Of a stretch of DNA of 64,000 nucleotides, positions 12,827 to 24,931 are shown piece after piece. A program made the position numbers and the translations under genes. The notes under the pieces were generated by a model. It worked only from the letters and a program-made list of their open reading frames with translations, was not told where the DNA came from and did not search any database. Numbering within the stretch: position 1 is the stretch's first letter; every line of letters starts with the position of its first letter. Origin of the DNA: Halichondria panicea (Eukaryota; Porifera; Demospongiae; Suberitida; Halichondriidae); contig NC_087384.1 in assembly GCF_963675165.1 (NCBI RefSeq), positions 4,767,182 through 4,831,181 of the forward strand, read 5' to 3'.

Positions 12827-15800
12827 TTAAACGTATCCTTCACCAAAGTCACGGCCACTGATTAGGGTCTCCCCCTTCTTGTAGTAGTAGTACTTCTGCT
12901 CCTGGCATTCCGGATCACAGTCAAAGTACATCCCATGATCAGCTCCGCCCTCTTCCTTTGGGCATTTGATTCGTTGGCACTCAGAGGAGGCGTAGTGAAA
13001 CTGAACACTGCGTCTCCTGCAGTTGGTATACATACGTACAGTCATAATCATAATTGCACTAGGAATTAATACTGTACTAGATTAGATCTAGCTGCTATAC
13101 CTTCTCGTAAAAGAATTGCTGAAATAGCGTGTATTGGTCTACATTCTAAATCAAACCTTGTTTCAGAGTTGTTAGGAGGAGTGTAATGAGCGAGGTGACT
13201 ATGAAACATCAGAGCATCTCCAGGGTTGAGAATAATGGGGACAACCTGCAATGACATCGTAACATTTTATCATGAACGGTGGAACGTACATCGCTTGGAT
13301 TAGGTCTGTCCACCATACCATACTCTATGTGAAAGTCAACATTAGCAGCATGCTTGTAAAACTGACCGTCTTCAGTATATGGCTGGGGAAGGATGTGCAT
13401 ACTGTGTGCATGCATGTGTGTGGAGTAAGCGTGAATGTGAAAATAGATATTCATTGAGTTGCACATGCGCAGTAGCTCAGAACACGCCCACATTTTACAT
13501 TGGCAGTAAATAATTAGTTTTTTGTGCTAAAGTTGTTATTTCTCTGCTGAAATTAAAAAGGTATGCCCCATTCCATTTTTTGGTGCTATATAATTTATCT
13601 GTGTATGTTGAATAATAGGCTGATATCAAGTGCGAAAAAATAATTTGAATTAATTAATAGGTGAACAAATTTGAATATTTGGGAAATGCAAATATCTACT
13701 CTGCACATGTGCAATTTTATAGACCATGTGAACAGCTCTGCATGGTAAACAAATCAAGCGCTGAGGTGACAGACTGATTTAACAGAGACATGGCTACAGG
13801 TACAGGTAGTGGAGACAGAGACAGAGACAGAGACAGCACATCCCCTCTTATTGCAGAGCTACTCGGCATGTACTACGACGTTGACAGTGATAGATCATCA
13901 TACAGTGATGACCATGGATGGATGTACTGTCCCCATGATCTACCGACGCATTCTAGTTATCAGTACAGTGATAACTCCTATAATCCCTTTGTTTCTGATG
14001 ATGATGTGCCCCCTCCTCAAACTATAGCAAGTGTCGAGGATGAAGAGCCTGGATATGACTACAAATTTGTGTGCAATGTTCCGGGAGCACTTGTATGTTT
14101 GATATGCACGGGAGTAGCCAGAAATGCTCAGCAAGTAGACTGTTGCGGCAAAATCTTCTGCAGGGTGTGTCTGCATAAGCTCAAGCTATCTCAGAATAAA
14201 GTCTGCCCAAACTGTCGACAGAAGAGGTGGCAGAACTTCCCTGACAAGAAAAGTAAGTAATTGCTAGTTATAGCCCCCCTTCCCCCATAATTATATTTTT
14301 CTCTTATTATAATTTATAGGCGTATTAATAATTATAGACCCCTAAGGCGTGTTATTACATCTTTTTCGCCTACGCACACTGCAAGTACTGTGTGCCCGGA
14401 TGAACATTTTGTTGCATTAGCTGCATGCAAACTGAAAGAGTGGGTAATGATCGACCATGATTGTTCTTAAAAACGATCGATGCCAAAAGTTCTAGCCTAA
14501 AATCAATGGCTGCATCAGTAGAACCTTGCAGCTCTCTTCTCACTCTTGCAGCTATCAATAGCTAGCGTTCTAGTGCATCCAGAGCTAACTACAGTAGACT
14601 CTCGCTAATCCGGTCACCCTTGGGACCATGCAGCTTGGCCGGAATAGCGAGGTGGCTGTAGCTCAGGAAATAGCCACGGCTTAAAAACAACCTTACCTCG
14701 AATCTAATGACTACTTTTGCAGTTCTTGTCTCGAGGGATAATGAATCATTCTGTTCTCTATTTAAGTGTAATCCATTGCTAAACCACACCCAAACGTCAT
14801 ATCCGGCCGTAATAAATACGTATAAAATTACATTGAAAACCTTGTTTGGGACAGCCAGCACTGGCCGGTAAACGGAATAGCGAGTGGCCGTACTTCAGGG
14901 TAGTTTTGTGCAGTAAACATATAGCTAGCATTCCGTGCCAAGCCAAATGGCCGGTATATCGAGGTGGCCGTACTTCAGAGAGCCGGAGTAGCGAGAGTCT
15001 ACTGTACTAAGTAGAGTAGCAACACTCGGTGAACAGGTTTTTCTACGCACTCTTCTTAAAAGGCTGCAATGGCATTCCAAGTAAGCTAAACTAGGCATAA
15101 CTCGAGAACGAAGCATTATTTTGCAAATCCACGAATTAAAATCCAAGAAAACATGACTAGAAGCCTATAGAAACTCTTACTTACACTTCATTGATCCTTG
15201 AGCAGTTATAGCAGTCTACACAGACACAGACACACACACACTATACCGTATACCTCGCTTGCGCATGCGCACCGAGGCATAATTATATATAACTTCCTAG
15301 TACTATAAAGAAGTGGCTTGCCCCAGCCTTCCCGCTTGTTTTTGTGTTGTTGCAAGCAGGATGAGTCACGCAGCTCTAGACATCCTGTGTGGAATAGTGC
15401 TGCACTGGCTAAGCTAGCTGAATATGGTGCAGAAAGTAAGAAGGAGGTCATTGCCTGAGCCCCAGTGTGATTGATACGAAGGCAGATCTAAATAGTTCCC
15501 AGACTGGTGTATCGTGCCAATATGAAAACTCTCAATGAAGAAAACAAACTGATCTGTGACCTATACATGCAGCCAATCGACTTTTTGAATGGTTCAAAGA
15601 CATGGATATAGTGCATTATAGCGCGAAAGTTTCGCTGTTTTCGTAGGTTAACAATCCTCAATGAAAATTAGGTCAACGAAATGCTTAACTAACGGAAGAC
15701 ACAACGGCGTTTGACCAAATAGCGCGATATTATTTTATTCAATGGTTTTAGAGGCCGTTCCACGAAAATTTAAGTGCCATAAAAATTTCACTCAATACGA

Positions 15801-18633
15801 TATATGTACTCACAATAACATGATAGTGTGATTTTAGTATTCCAAAGAAATGTATACATGCACGAAGTGAAGGTCTATTTGTGCTGTTGTATGCAGTGGT
15901 ATTAATTATTGGATGTGTACACCAACATGGCATGGCAGTCACTTTAAGCCTCGCCTTTTGCAAGGAGTCTATATGTGTTCAACAAGAGATATGCGTGTGT
16001 GCACATGTCTCAGGTTGAGCTAAATGTTCTGTGTAACTGCATGTATTTGTACAGGTAATCGAGACATTGAGGCTCTAATTGTGAAGTGTAGCAACGAGGT
16101 ACATGGCTGCAAATGGGAGGGAGAACTTCGGAAGATAGGGGCCCATCTCAATGAATGCACCAATGGTGTGCTACTTTGCAAGTACTCGTCCATCGGTTGC
16201 AATATAAAGGCTTCAAGTGACGATATGAGTGCACACGAGAAAATCTGTGCTGAGGAGCATCTGAAAATGGCTGTCCAGAAGGTGAATTTGCTAGAACTAC
16301 AACTGGCTGAAATGAAAGCACAGCTTGGTACGAAATGAATCTCCCTCCAGTAGTGTTCAAGATGACTAGTTTTGAACTGTACCGTAGTTCTAGAAATGCT
16401 TGGTCGAGCCCTCCCTTCTACACTCATTCTAAAGGGTACAAGTTGTACATTAGGATTACTATCGTCAGTCGTTCTGGTGGGCACACCGTTTCTGTCAAAG
16501 CTTGCCTCTGTCACGGGGAGAATGATGACAACTTGGTATGGCCATTTGCTGGTATTGTGTACTTTAGCATTCTGAATCAGACGAGTGACATCAACCATGT
16601 CCCAGGATGTGCAAAGTTCCAGGAGAGAAGAGAAAGTGACAAAAATAAAAGAGTCAGCGCAGCTGAAGGAAAGAGCACTGTTGGATGGGGAGAGCCTTGT
16701 CTACTTCACTGTCATCAAAGTGACTTTGGAAATTTTGTGCAGAATGATCGTCTCTTCTTGATGGTCAACAAAGTGGAAATATCTGCCACCAACAAGCCGT
16801 GGTTGATTTAGACTCTGAACGTACATTTGCTGAACTGGATTATCAATTATCACTTACAATTGTATATACGTACACTCGTGTTATTACTGTTGGATCATGA
16901 ATACTATAATAATATACATATACTGGAATACGTAGCTAAGAATCCAAGACACTAACATTCCTTGGTGCAGAGGTGGTAATTACGAGCAAAATAATAATAA
17001 AAGATGTTGAACCATAGATATACATGTAAAGGAAAGATAAAGCATTTCCAAAGGAGATAATTATTGTCGTAGTCCTAGGATTGATCAGTGGAAGTAATGT
17101 TTGACTCTATCAGAGATAAGAAATCATGAGGCGAGTATGCAATTTAATGTACAAAACATAGGTCATTATAAATAATTATGTCTCTGTTGCAGGCTGCAAG
17201 GTGCATATGGCCAATAGCCGTCGATTACTATCCATTACTATTACTGTTGTAATTCGTGAACATTAAATTTTGGCACTCGAATATTACCTATTACCAGTGC
17301 TAGAAATAGGAGCATAAAATTACGCGTTTTGGGGCTACGAAAACATGTCATGCGATCAATTTATTTCATGCCGCGATTTCAATGGGGATTGTATACAGGC
17401 CTCGAATAAGTGCAAATGTATGCAACATTAAGTTAGTATCACCCAGAAAATGTTTAGCACTACACCGGGTACATTAAGTATAATAATTACTATTCTTGCA
17501 TCTATACATGTAAACCGGCAGCTTACCACCCGTTGGCACAGTTGGCAGGGTCCAGTGCTATCCACACTCCCTACAGTGCAGAGCATTGTAGAGTTTAATG
17601 TTGTCTTCGAAGTGCATACATTGTGCAAAAATAAATATAGGCCTGTATAATTCAATAATTATGGGTGCATGTACTGTGTAGGGTAATGTAACCCTCACCA
17701 TAATTCTTGATGGGTTCAAACGGAAATATCCATTATCCTGATGCCACATTTTCTCTGAAGCACCTGCATCATTTGTTACGCGTGTTCAAGAGCTTGAGGA
17801 CATTGTGTATGCCGTTACCTGGTGGCTTGAGCAAAGCCATGGATTGAAGCAACTTGATGTCATTTCCAATGAGTTTAGACACAGTTGAGACAATCTGCAA
17901 GTAATTAAAGGTACTAAACTATACATGTAGGTAATATATTTACAATAAGTCGTAATTGATATAGACTTGCGACTTTACATAAACTTTTTTTATATCTAAA
18001 ACTTGTGATTTAGATTCTTAACACTGAATAATGGAGCGATAATAAGAGACTGCATGTTTAGTACCAAATCACCTCCATATCGTACCTTCTCATGTTTCGC
18101 TATCCTATCAAAGAGCTGGCTTTCTAGGGTCATCCTATACAGTCTACGGAACCCGAGCTCAATGTCAGCAGGCTTATCAGATGCTGGCTGCCACCTGCCC
18201 TCCTTCCAGGCTGGCTCCCGATTGGCTGCTGTCTCCCAGTCGTTGCCGTCCATCCCAGTTTCCAGCCACTGTGTATACCATTTGGCCACGATCGCACTGA
18301 TCTCAGACTTGATGCTCTCCACTTCCTCAGATGTGAGTAGCTGCCTGTGTAAGTAAAATACATAATTCAAAATGATTTTAACTGCACACATAATTAAATG
18401 TAGATACCAAAAAGAGTAGTATTGATTATTATACGTAGACCACTGTAGTGTCGTTTCATTCCATTTTGACATAATAAATAGGACCACAGTTTTAGCAATT
18501 GCTTATTTGACCTCACAACAAAGTAGCCATGTTCTTGGAACAGTTTTACAGGGTCTCCTCCATCTTGCAGAGTTGGATAGCTTACAGGCAGACTGGAGTT
18601 GTCACTCTTCTGTTGGCAGATGCATTTAGCCAT
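12827..18633 (-). CDS. Phytanoyl-CoA dioxygenase (PhyH) family protein
   Basis: Eight minus-strand exons: 18633-18512, 18344-18086, 17894-17819, 17754-17699, 17570-17527, 13401-13290, 13245-13157 and 13016-12827. All phases agree and give 315 aa. The family is Fe(II)/2-oxoglutarate-dependent dioxygenases. Key features are DPVKLFQEHGYFVVR at the N-terminus, ALLKPPEKMWHQDNGYF with the HxD metal-binding pair, GVWIALDPANCANGC, and ILNPGDALMFHSHLAHYTPP with the distal His, followed by NNSETRRR, where Arg is expected to bind 2-oxoglutarate. All expected metal ligands are present, so the enzyme is probably active. I see no PTS1 (it ends GEGYV) and no clear PTS2, which argues against peroxisomal phytanoyl-CoA hydroxylation; the substrate is unknown. 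The first donor (GTCAAA) is non-consensus. A 4.1-kb intron (13402-17526) carries a nested gene on the other strand. Confidence 0.88.
13790..16811 (+). CDS. RING / TRAF-type zinc finger / MATH protein (TRAF-like), reading frame broken before MATH
   Basis: Exon 13790-14252 encodes an acidic, Ser-rich N-terminus with an Arg-Asp run and a RING finger (CLIC at residues 103-106, CCGKIFCRVCL, CPNCR). Exon 16055-16338 continues in phase with TRAF-type zinc fingers (VHGCKWEGELRKIGAHLNEC, SIGCNIKASSDDM) and a short coiled-coil segment, and stops at TGA 16336-16338. A second frame, from ATG 16335 to TAG 16811, encodes a full MATH/TRAF-C domain (LPPVVFKMTSFELYRSSRNA, FYTHSKGYKLYIRI). RING plus zf-TRAF plus MATH is the order of TRAF adaptors and E3 ligases. 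The two frames are joined either by a 23-nt intron (16328-16350, GT...CAG), which would give 398 aa, or by a real or sequencing frameshift. The gene is nested inside a PhyH intron on the opposite strand. Confidence 0.85.
14592..15004. mobile_element. Pogo/Tigger-like MITE with TA duplication
   Basis: A 413-bp element flanked by TA (14590-14591 and 15005-15006), with inverted ends CAGTAGACTCTCGCTAATCC and, on the right, CAGTAGACTCTCGCTACTCC. The TA target and CAGTAG termini are typical of Tc1/mariner-pogo non-autonomous elements. Partial relatives lie at about 37952-38031 (inside the GGT pseudo-exon) and 49006-49170. The copy sits in the intron of the nested TRAF-like gene. Confidence 0.8.
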
Positions 18634-18988
18634 GATAGAGCTAGTATATTATGTTTATAGTACTGCTGTCGACACGTACCTAATTGACCTAATTGTAGAT
18701 ATGACCACAAATACAAGAGCTGAACAAGATCAAAGGTGACTCTCTTGGAAGTATTGGGCGTGGCTAATCGCACGTGACCTCTTTAGCCTCATTTTGCATT
18801 TTGTGCCGGCGATTATGTTGAGGTTCCATAGCTCTATTTTCTACGCCTCTCTATAATACAATAGCCTATTTTATGTGTGAAGATTAAAGAGTGTGGTCGA
18901 GTGTTACTGAAGGAAGCGAGGAAACTGTTTTACCACTCATCAGTGTTGGGCATATCAAGCCACCCTACTGTGCTGAGGGAGTGTAAAT
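18634..18988. promoter_or_regulatory. Shared head-to-head promoter, PhyH-like / TAO kinase
   Basis: The start codons are divergent and 355 bp apart. The interval holds both 5' UTRs and any promoter elements. I see no strong individual motif. Confidence 0.45.
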
Positions 18989-19750
18989 ATGCCTACAAAC
19001 AAAAAAGACACTCTGAAGTTACCAGGGAAGCACTCTGAGTTAGCTCAATACTTTTCATTTGATGACCCAGAACCCTTGTTCCTGGACCAAAGAGAGATAG
19101 GTCATGGAAGCTTTGGTGCTGTTTTCTATGTGAGTGAACACACTTGTTATTTTAATCTGTGATGCACCCCATAATTATTGACTACTAAGACATTGTAGCT
19201 AGCTAGCTTGTACATAAGCCATCCCATTGAAGTACTTGTTCGTACACGTATCACCTTTGTTACGATTCTGTGTTAACTTGTAGCTGTGATTCAGGTTTTA
19301 AGAATGTGTTGGCCTCGTTCTCAATGCAATGTACTGTGTAGGTGCACCAAAGTAGCTAGTGCAAGTGGTTACCTCAGCTCTCTATACACAACATTGCTTT
19401 GATGTGGGTTTTAGTCACCTATTACAAAACCTCCTGTTCTGAAGGTCAGCGTCAACGATATAACTGTACAAAGGGTCCTTTAGAGGCGTACCACCAAAAG
19501 CTGGGTCGTTTTTAATGTTTCAAATTTTTCAAAGTTAGCTTGTTTTCATACACCCCAGAAGTTATGTTAGGAACTAAAACCATCAGCAGCGTCTGCCTCT
19601 TTGTAAACGTATGTACACTAGCTGTTCTACACCATTCCTGTTGTGTTGTATTCTTACCGCCGTCTTCTGTGTACAAATTGTATGTATTATCAGTTTAGTA
19701 GTCGAAAACCCAGCAGTATACAATAATGTTGTGTGCATAATTATGATGCC

Positions 19751-19824
<74 letters not shown>

Positions 19825-22800
19825 CACATGTGTGTCCTTAGGGGTGGTAGACTGACTGCCGTTGCTGTCCGGTGTTTAATACTCCCCCTGATTGATTTTA
19901 AATTCTATGGATGACAACCTGTACTCTGTACGTACATTTATACATACCCACTCTAGCTAGCCCATGGAGTCAGTATTATGATGGTCCTTGTACTGTCACA
20001 GTGTAAATTCCCTATAGTTTCCTGCATGTGTTATACGTGTAACTTCCACTTGCGTGAGCGTGTGTTGTGTACACATTTTTGGTTTTCAATGTGCTGTACT
20101 TTGTAGCTCTGTATGTATGTCTATATGCAGTACCTATTCTTGTTGGTATTCTTGTGGGCTGTGTGGCCCAAAACTTGCACCTAAGAAAAATGTGAGATTT
20201 TCCGTGTCAATCGTAATACTTTCTGTTTGTTTCACAGGCCAAGAACGCTGTCACTAACGAGGTGGTGGCTATAAAGAAGATGAATTTCTCTGGAAAACAG
20301 TCTACTGAGGTGACGACTCACTGGCTTGTCTGCTTATCATTGTACTGATAGTAAATATAGTCTGTCTATAAATAGACTTGCTGGAAGTATTGCATTGTTA
20401 TGGTCTTGCTGAGTGAGTATAGTGAAATCCTGTTTACTTACTCCAGAGTGCTAGTGTTTGTTTCCTACAGGTGTAGTAAAGCTATATATGAAGACATGAA
20501 CTGACAGTGCAGTGTGTGCATTGTGTAGGCAAATGTGATAATTGATTTTGTTTTGATGGTGCATTTTTGGTGTTTTCTAATTAGCTGTTCCTTATCAGTC
20601 TGGTTCAATGGTGTAGGTATTAATCAATCAGGGCGGCATGCATTGTACAGAAGTTTTTTATGCTACATGTAAACTCTAAAAGTATAGTTGGTGTAGGGTG
20701 TAGCTACTGTGTAAACCTTGTGCAATCGAATGTACTTCACTTGTATTTTGTGTGCCTTTTGTTAACTGTCTCCACACACATACACAATCAATTTAGAAAT
20801 GGCAAGACATTGTACGTGAGGTGAAATTCCTCAAATCCTGTGACCACGATCACTGTATACACTACAAAGGAGGCTATATCAAGGACCAGACAGTCTGGGT
20901 GAGTCTCAGTATTTGACCAATCTAGCTGTCAGTTTAGAAACCTTTCAAAGTTATAGTCTTCCTTTTTCACTATTGTACGCAAAACCTCAAGAATGTCATC
21001 TATTGGCTATGTGAACAGTATAATAATGTATACAAAGGATAAAGATCTCTACCATTCCTACTAACCTCAAGGTCCTAATATGTGTAGTGGGTCTTTGATG
21101 TCTGGGCAGGTAACAAGTAAGCCCTCGGAGTGAGTTTTGGAAACCATTTGCAAGTTTATTTACTCTTCTTTGCATTGAGAAGAAGTGAAACACACTGTCC
21201 TGCCCAAAACTATCTCTTGATACGTACTATTCAATACATGCGAGGTGTACCTAATATTACACTGTTATCTTTACAGCTGGTGATGGAGTACTGTCTTGGA
21301 TCAGCCTCTGACATTGTAGAAGGTATTTTCTACTTACCCTAAACTCTAATCTTGTTGCCAATTTAGACTTTCTATGTATATGCATGCTCTATGTGTGGCA
21401 CTTATGGTTAGTGTTTTTATAATATATGTAAGTGTGAGCAATCATGCATTTCAAATGTGTACATAGAGTGAAATCATTCCATTGGTCCATCGTGTAAAGC
21501 TTGTGTCTAACAGTGGCTCCCCTTTGCTACTACAGTGCACAAGTCATCGCTAGAGGAGGACGAGATACGGGCCATTGTCCAAGGTGCTGTAATGGTGAGT
21601 GGCTCGATCTCATTGCATGTTACACATATTAGGATTTTTATATATATACCTTTATTTCACTAGTGTAGTGTAATAGTTATGCCTCTACAGTACATTATTG
21701 CTAAACTGGGAAACTAGCGCTCTCTGTCAGGTGTGTTACTTACACAATAACTGTAAGCCTGGATAGTCCCTTTCAAGTCCTACACATTTGCTCATGATGT
21801 GTATTTATATTGATGGAATGTAGCTGTGTAGTTTGTCATTGTTGGCTCAGTGGGACAGCTGTCTAGTCACCCAAGGTCTTGATATGTGTGTGTATGGTAA
21901 GCTCAGTCTAGTCTGTTGCCAAGTTTAAAGCCTCTATGGTCTGTCTCTGTAGCTGAAACAGCAGTGAAGCTTGTGGTTGATTTCTTGTATAGTACTTCAT
22001 CACAAGTATGCGTAACATTGCCTTATACACTTACACTATTTCACTGTTGACTTGCAGGGGTTGGTATACCTTCACTCTCGAGGGAGAATCCATCGCGACA
22101 TCAAGGCGGGAAACATCCTGCTCACCTCCAAGGGACTCGTCAAATTGGCAGACTTTGGTTCAGCCTCTCTGCGCAGTCCCTGCAACTCATTCGTGGGAAC
22201 TCCTTTCTGGTGAGTTTGTTGGCACTCCTATTATAAGCATTCCCATTGTGTATATAGGGAATTGTTATTATAACTGTATGTTCACACAGTTGCTTGGCAG
22301 CCTACGTTTTAAAGGTGCCTACATGAACATGTAATATATCTTGAGATGTATTTGTGCATGTAGGTGGTAGAGGTGCTCATGAAGTAGCTACAGGGTGGGT
22401 ACGCCAGCAATAGACTGCATAAGATCACAGCATGAGATGCATGGTCAAATGCAGCTATTATGTGTACGCTATTACACAATCATGTAGGAAGCATCTTGTG
22501 CCTGTACAAAACAAACCATATGGCAGTACATGTGATTCAGTTTGTCCTCTCACAGCTTTAGCAACCTGCTTCGGGAAAACTGTACTTTCTATGATGAACT
22601 GATATATGTATGTGAATACATGTACATGTACATACTGTATGTGTCTAGTTGGCAGCAATATTTCCATGCTAGACTATTGGTCTTGTTTTCAACACACAGC
22701 ACACTAGTATTACAGTGTGATGTGTCACTCCCAGGCTACATGTGTATTCATACACTCACAGTCACTGTATGATGTCTGTTGAATAACTACACTGTGTGTG

Positions 22801-24871
22801 TTTTGTAGGATGGCTCCTGAAGTGATACTGGCCATGGATGAAGGCATGTACGATGGCAAGGTAAGCTGTAAAGGTGCTAAATCACCTGGATTAGGGACTG
22901 CAAAATTACTTGTAACAGTGCATACATGTAGGTGATAACAACAGTCACTATGCCTCAGTGTCTGCATGGGCAGCAAGGTATACAGTAGTGTGTTTGTGTG
23001 TCAGTCTGTCTGTGTGTATAGACTGCTATAGCTGCTCTATGCTGATGAAGTGCAAGCAAACTATAGGCTTCTAGTCATGGATTACAATTAATTTTGTGGA
23101 ATTGCAAAATAATGCTTTGTTCTCAAGTTATAAATATGTACTTAGAAAGGGTGTACTTGATTGAATGCCATTGCAGCCTTTTTAGAATAGTGCGTAGCAA
23201 AATTGTCCATGGAGCGTTGCTACTCTACGCATTTAGTACTAAGTAGTTAGCTCTGCACTAAACGCTAGCTATTGGTAGCTTCAGGAGCGAGGAAAGAGCT
23301 ACATAGCTGCACTGTTTCAGATCATGAGCCATTAATTAATACGTACTTCAAACTTTTGGCATCCTCTTAGCAACCATCATGGTCGATCATTTCCTTGAAC
23401 CATTGCATTCCTTTCATGCAAAGTATCAATTGTGATTCAGAATTCATATGTCATAAAGGCTTTGCGCCTCCACTGAGGCATCAGTACCGGCTGTGCTTTC
23501 CTTCTCTTCTGTCTTTTATATATTGCACAACTATGTACTGCCTGCCTTTTTTGTTAGCCTATGATTGCACCCAAGAATGTCGTTGTTGAATGGGTGCCAT
23601 GGTGACTAGTAATTGTGTGTGTGAAGTGAGTGTTTAGGTTTTGTCTGTGGGTCAGCTGGAATGTGCCAGTTGTAAGGACAGCTGCACTAGCCTCGCAGCG
23701 GCTTTAGTAAACTGGCAACTTTAGCATCTTTCAATAATTCAAAGACACACGCACTGTACAATTACAGTGTACATGTACATGTAGGAGAGATAGGTTTTGT
23801 TGACACTACTAACTAAACTGGTCACTTAATTACTGCCAGCCAGGTTATTCAATTGTCTATTATAAATTATGTGAATGATGTTTTACAAGTAAATTCTGTT
23901 GTCCCGAAATCAGTCACTTCATACCTGTAGTTTAAGTCCTTGTGATAACAGAGTAGATGAGGGGGAAGGGGTTGACATTGTATTCACCCTAGTTTCTGTT
24001 TGTGTGTGCTACAGGTGGATGTCTGGTCTATAGGAATCACTTCAATTGAGTTAGGTAAGCAATTACAGCAGCTTGTGCATGTACAACAATGGATTCTACT
24101 GTTGTCATTAATATTGTTTATGTCTGTGTGCAAGGACTGCTTCTGCCCCTACTGTGTGTGTGTGTGTGTGTGTGTGCGTGTGCGTGTGCGTGTGCGTGAA
24201 GGCTACATCGATCCTGTACAGTAGGAGGCATTTGTGCTCACTTTGATATGGTCACAGTTTAATGAGCTGTAATAATTAGATATTCTCTGCATGTACGTGT
24301 ACAGTGTACAGTGTATAATGTGCAAACACAGACAATTAACTCCTCCCTCCCCCCACACAGCCGAGAGAAAGCCTCCCCTCTTCCACATGAATGCCATGAG
24401 TGCCCTTTACCACATCGCTCAGAATGATCCCCCTAAACTCAAGTTCCCTGAGAAATGGTCGGAGACATTCCAACAGTTTGTCTCCCAGTGTCTTCATAAA
24501 GAACCTGAGGACAGACTCACTGCTGCCCAGTTACTAGAGGTGTGTGATGTGACTTGCTTGGTGTGAATAGGATGCCTGTGTACAAGGACTGCTTCTACCC
24601 CTACTGTGTGTGTGTGTGTGTGTGTAGTTGGCAGCAATATTTCCATGCTAGACTATTGGCCTTGTGTTGAACACACAGCACACTAGTATTACAGTGTGAT
24701 GTGTCACTCCCAAGGCTACATGTCACACTGTGCTGACAATTTAATAAGCATGAAGTCATGGGTACATTTAGTGCAATAAGTACATGCATACATTACAGCT
24801 GCAGTACAATAACAGAACTTTCAAGTAGAGAGTGTTGAAGTGTTGATCCTCTGACACTGTAATCAATACTC

Positions 24872-24931
<60 letters not shown>

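Noticed and set aside
19611-19823. Open frame ending in a long Cys-Val run
   Set aside because: It is the translation of a (TG)n microsatellite inside a TAO kinase intron.
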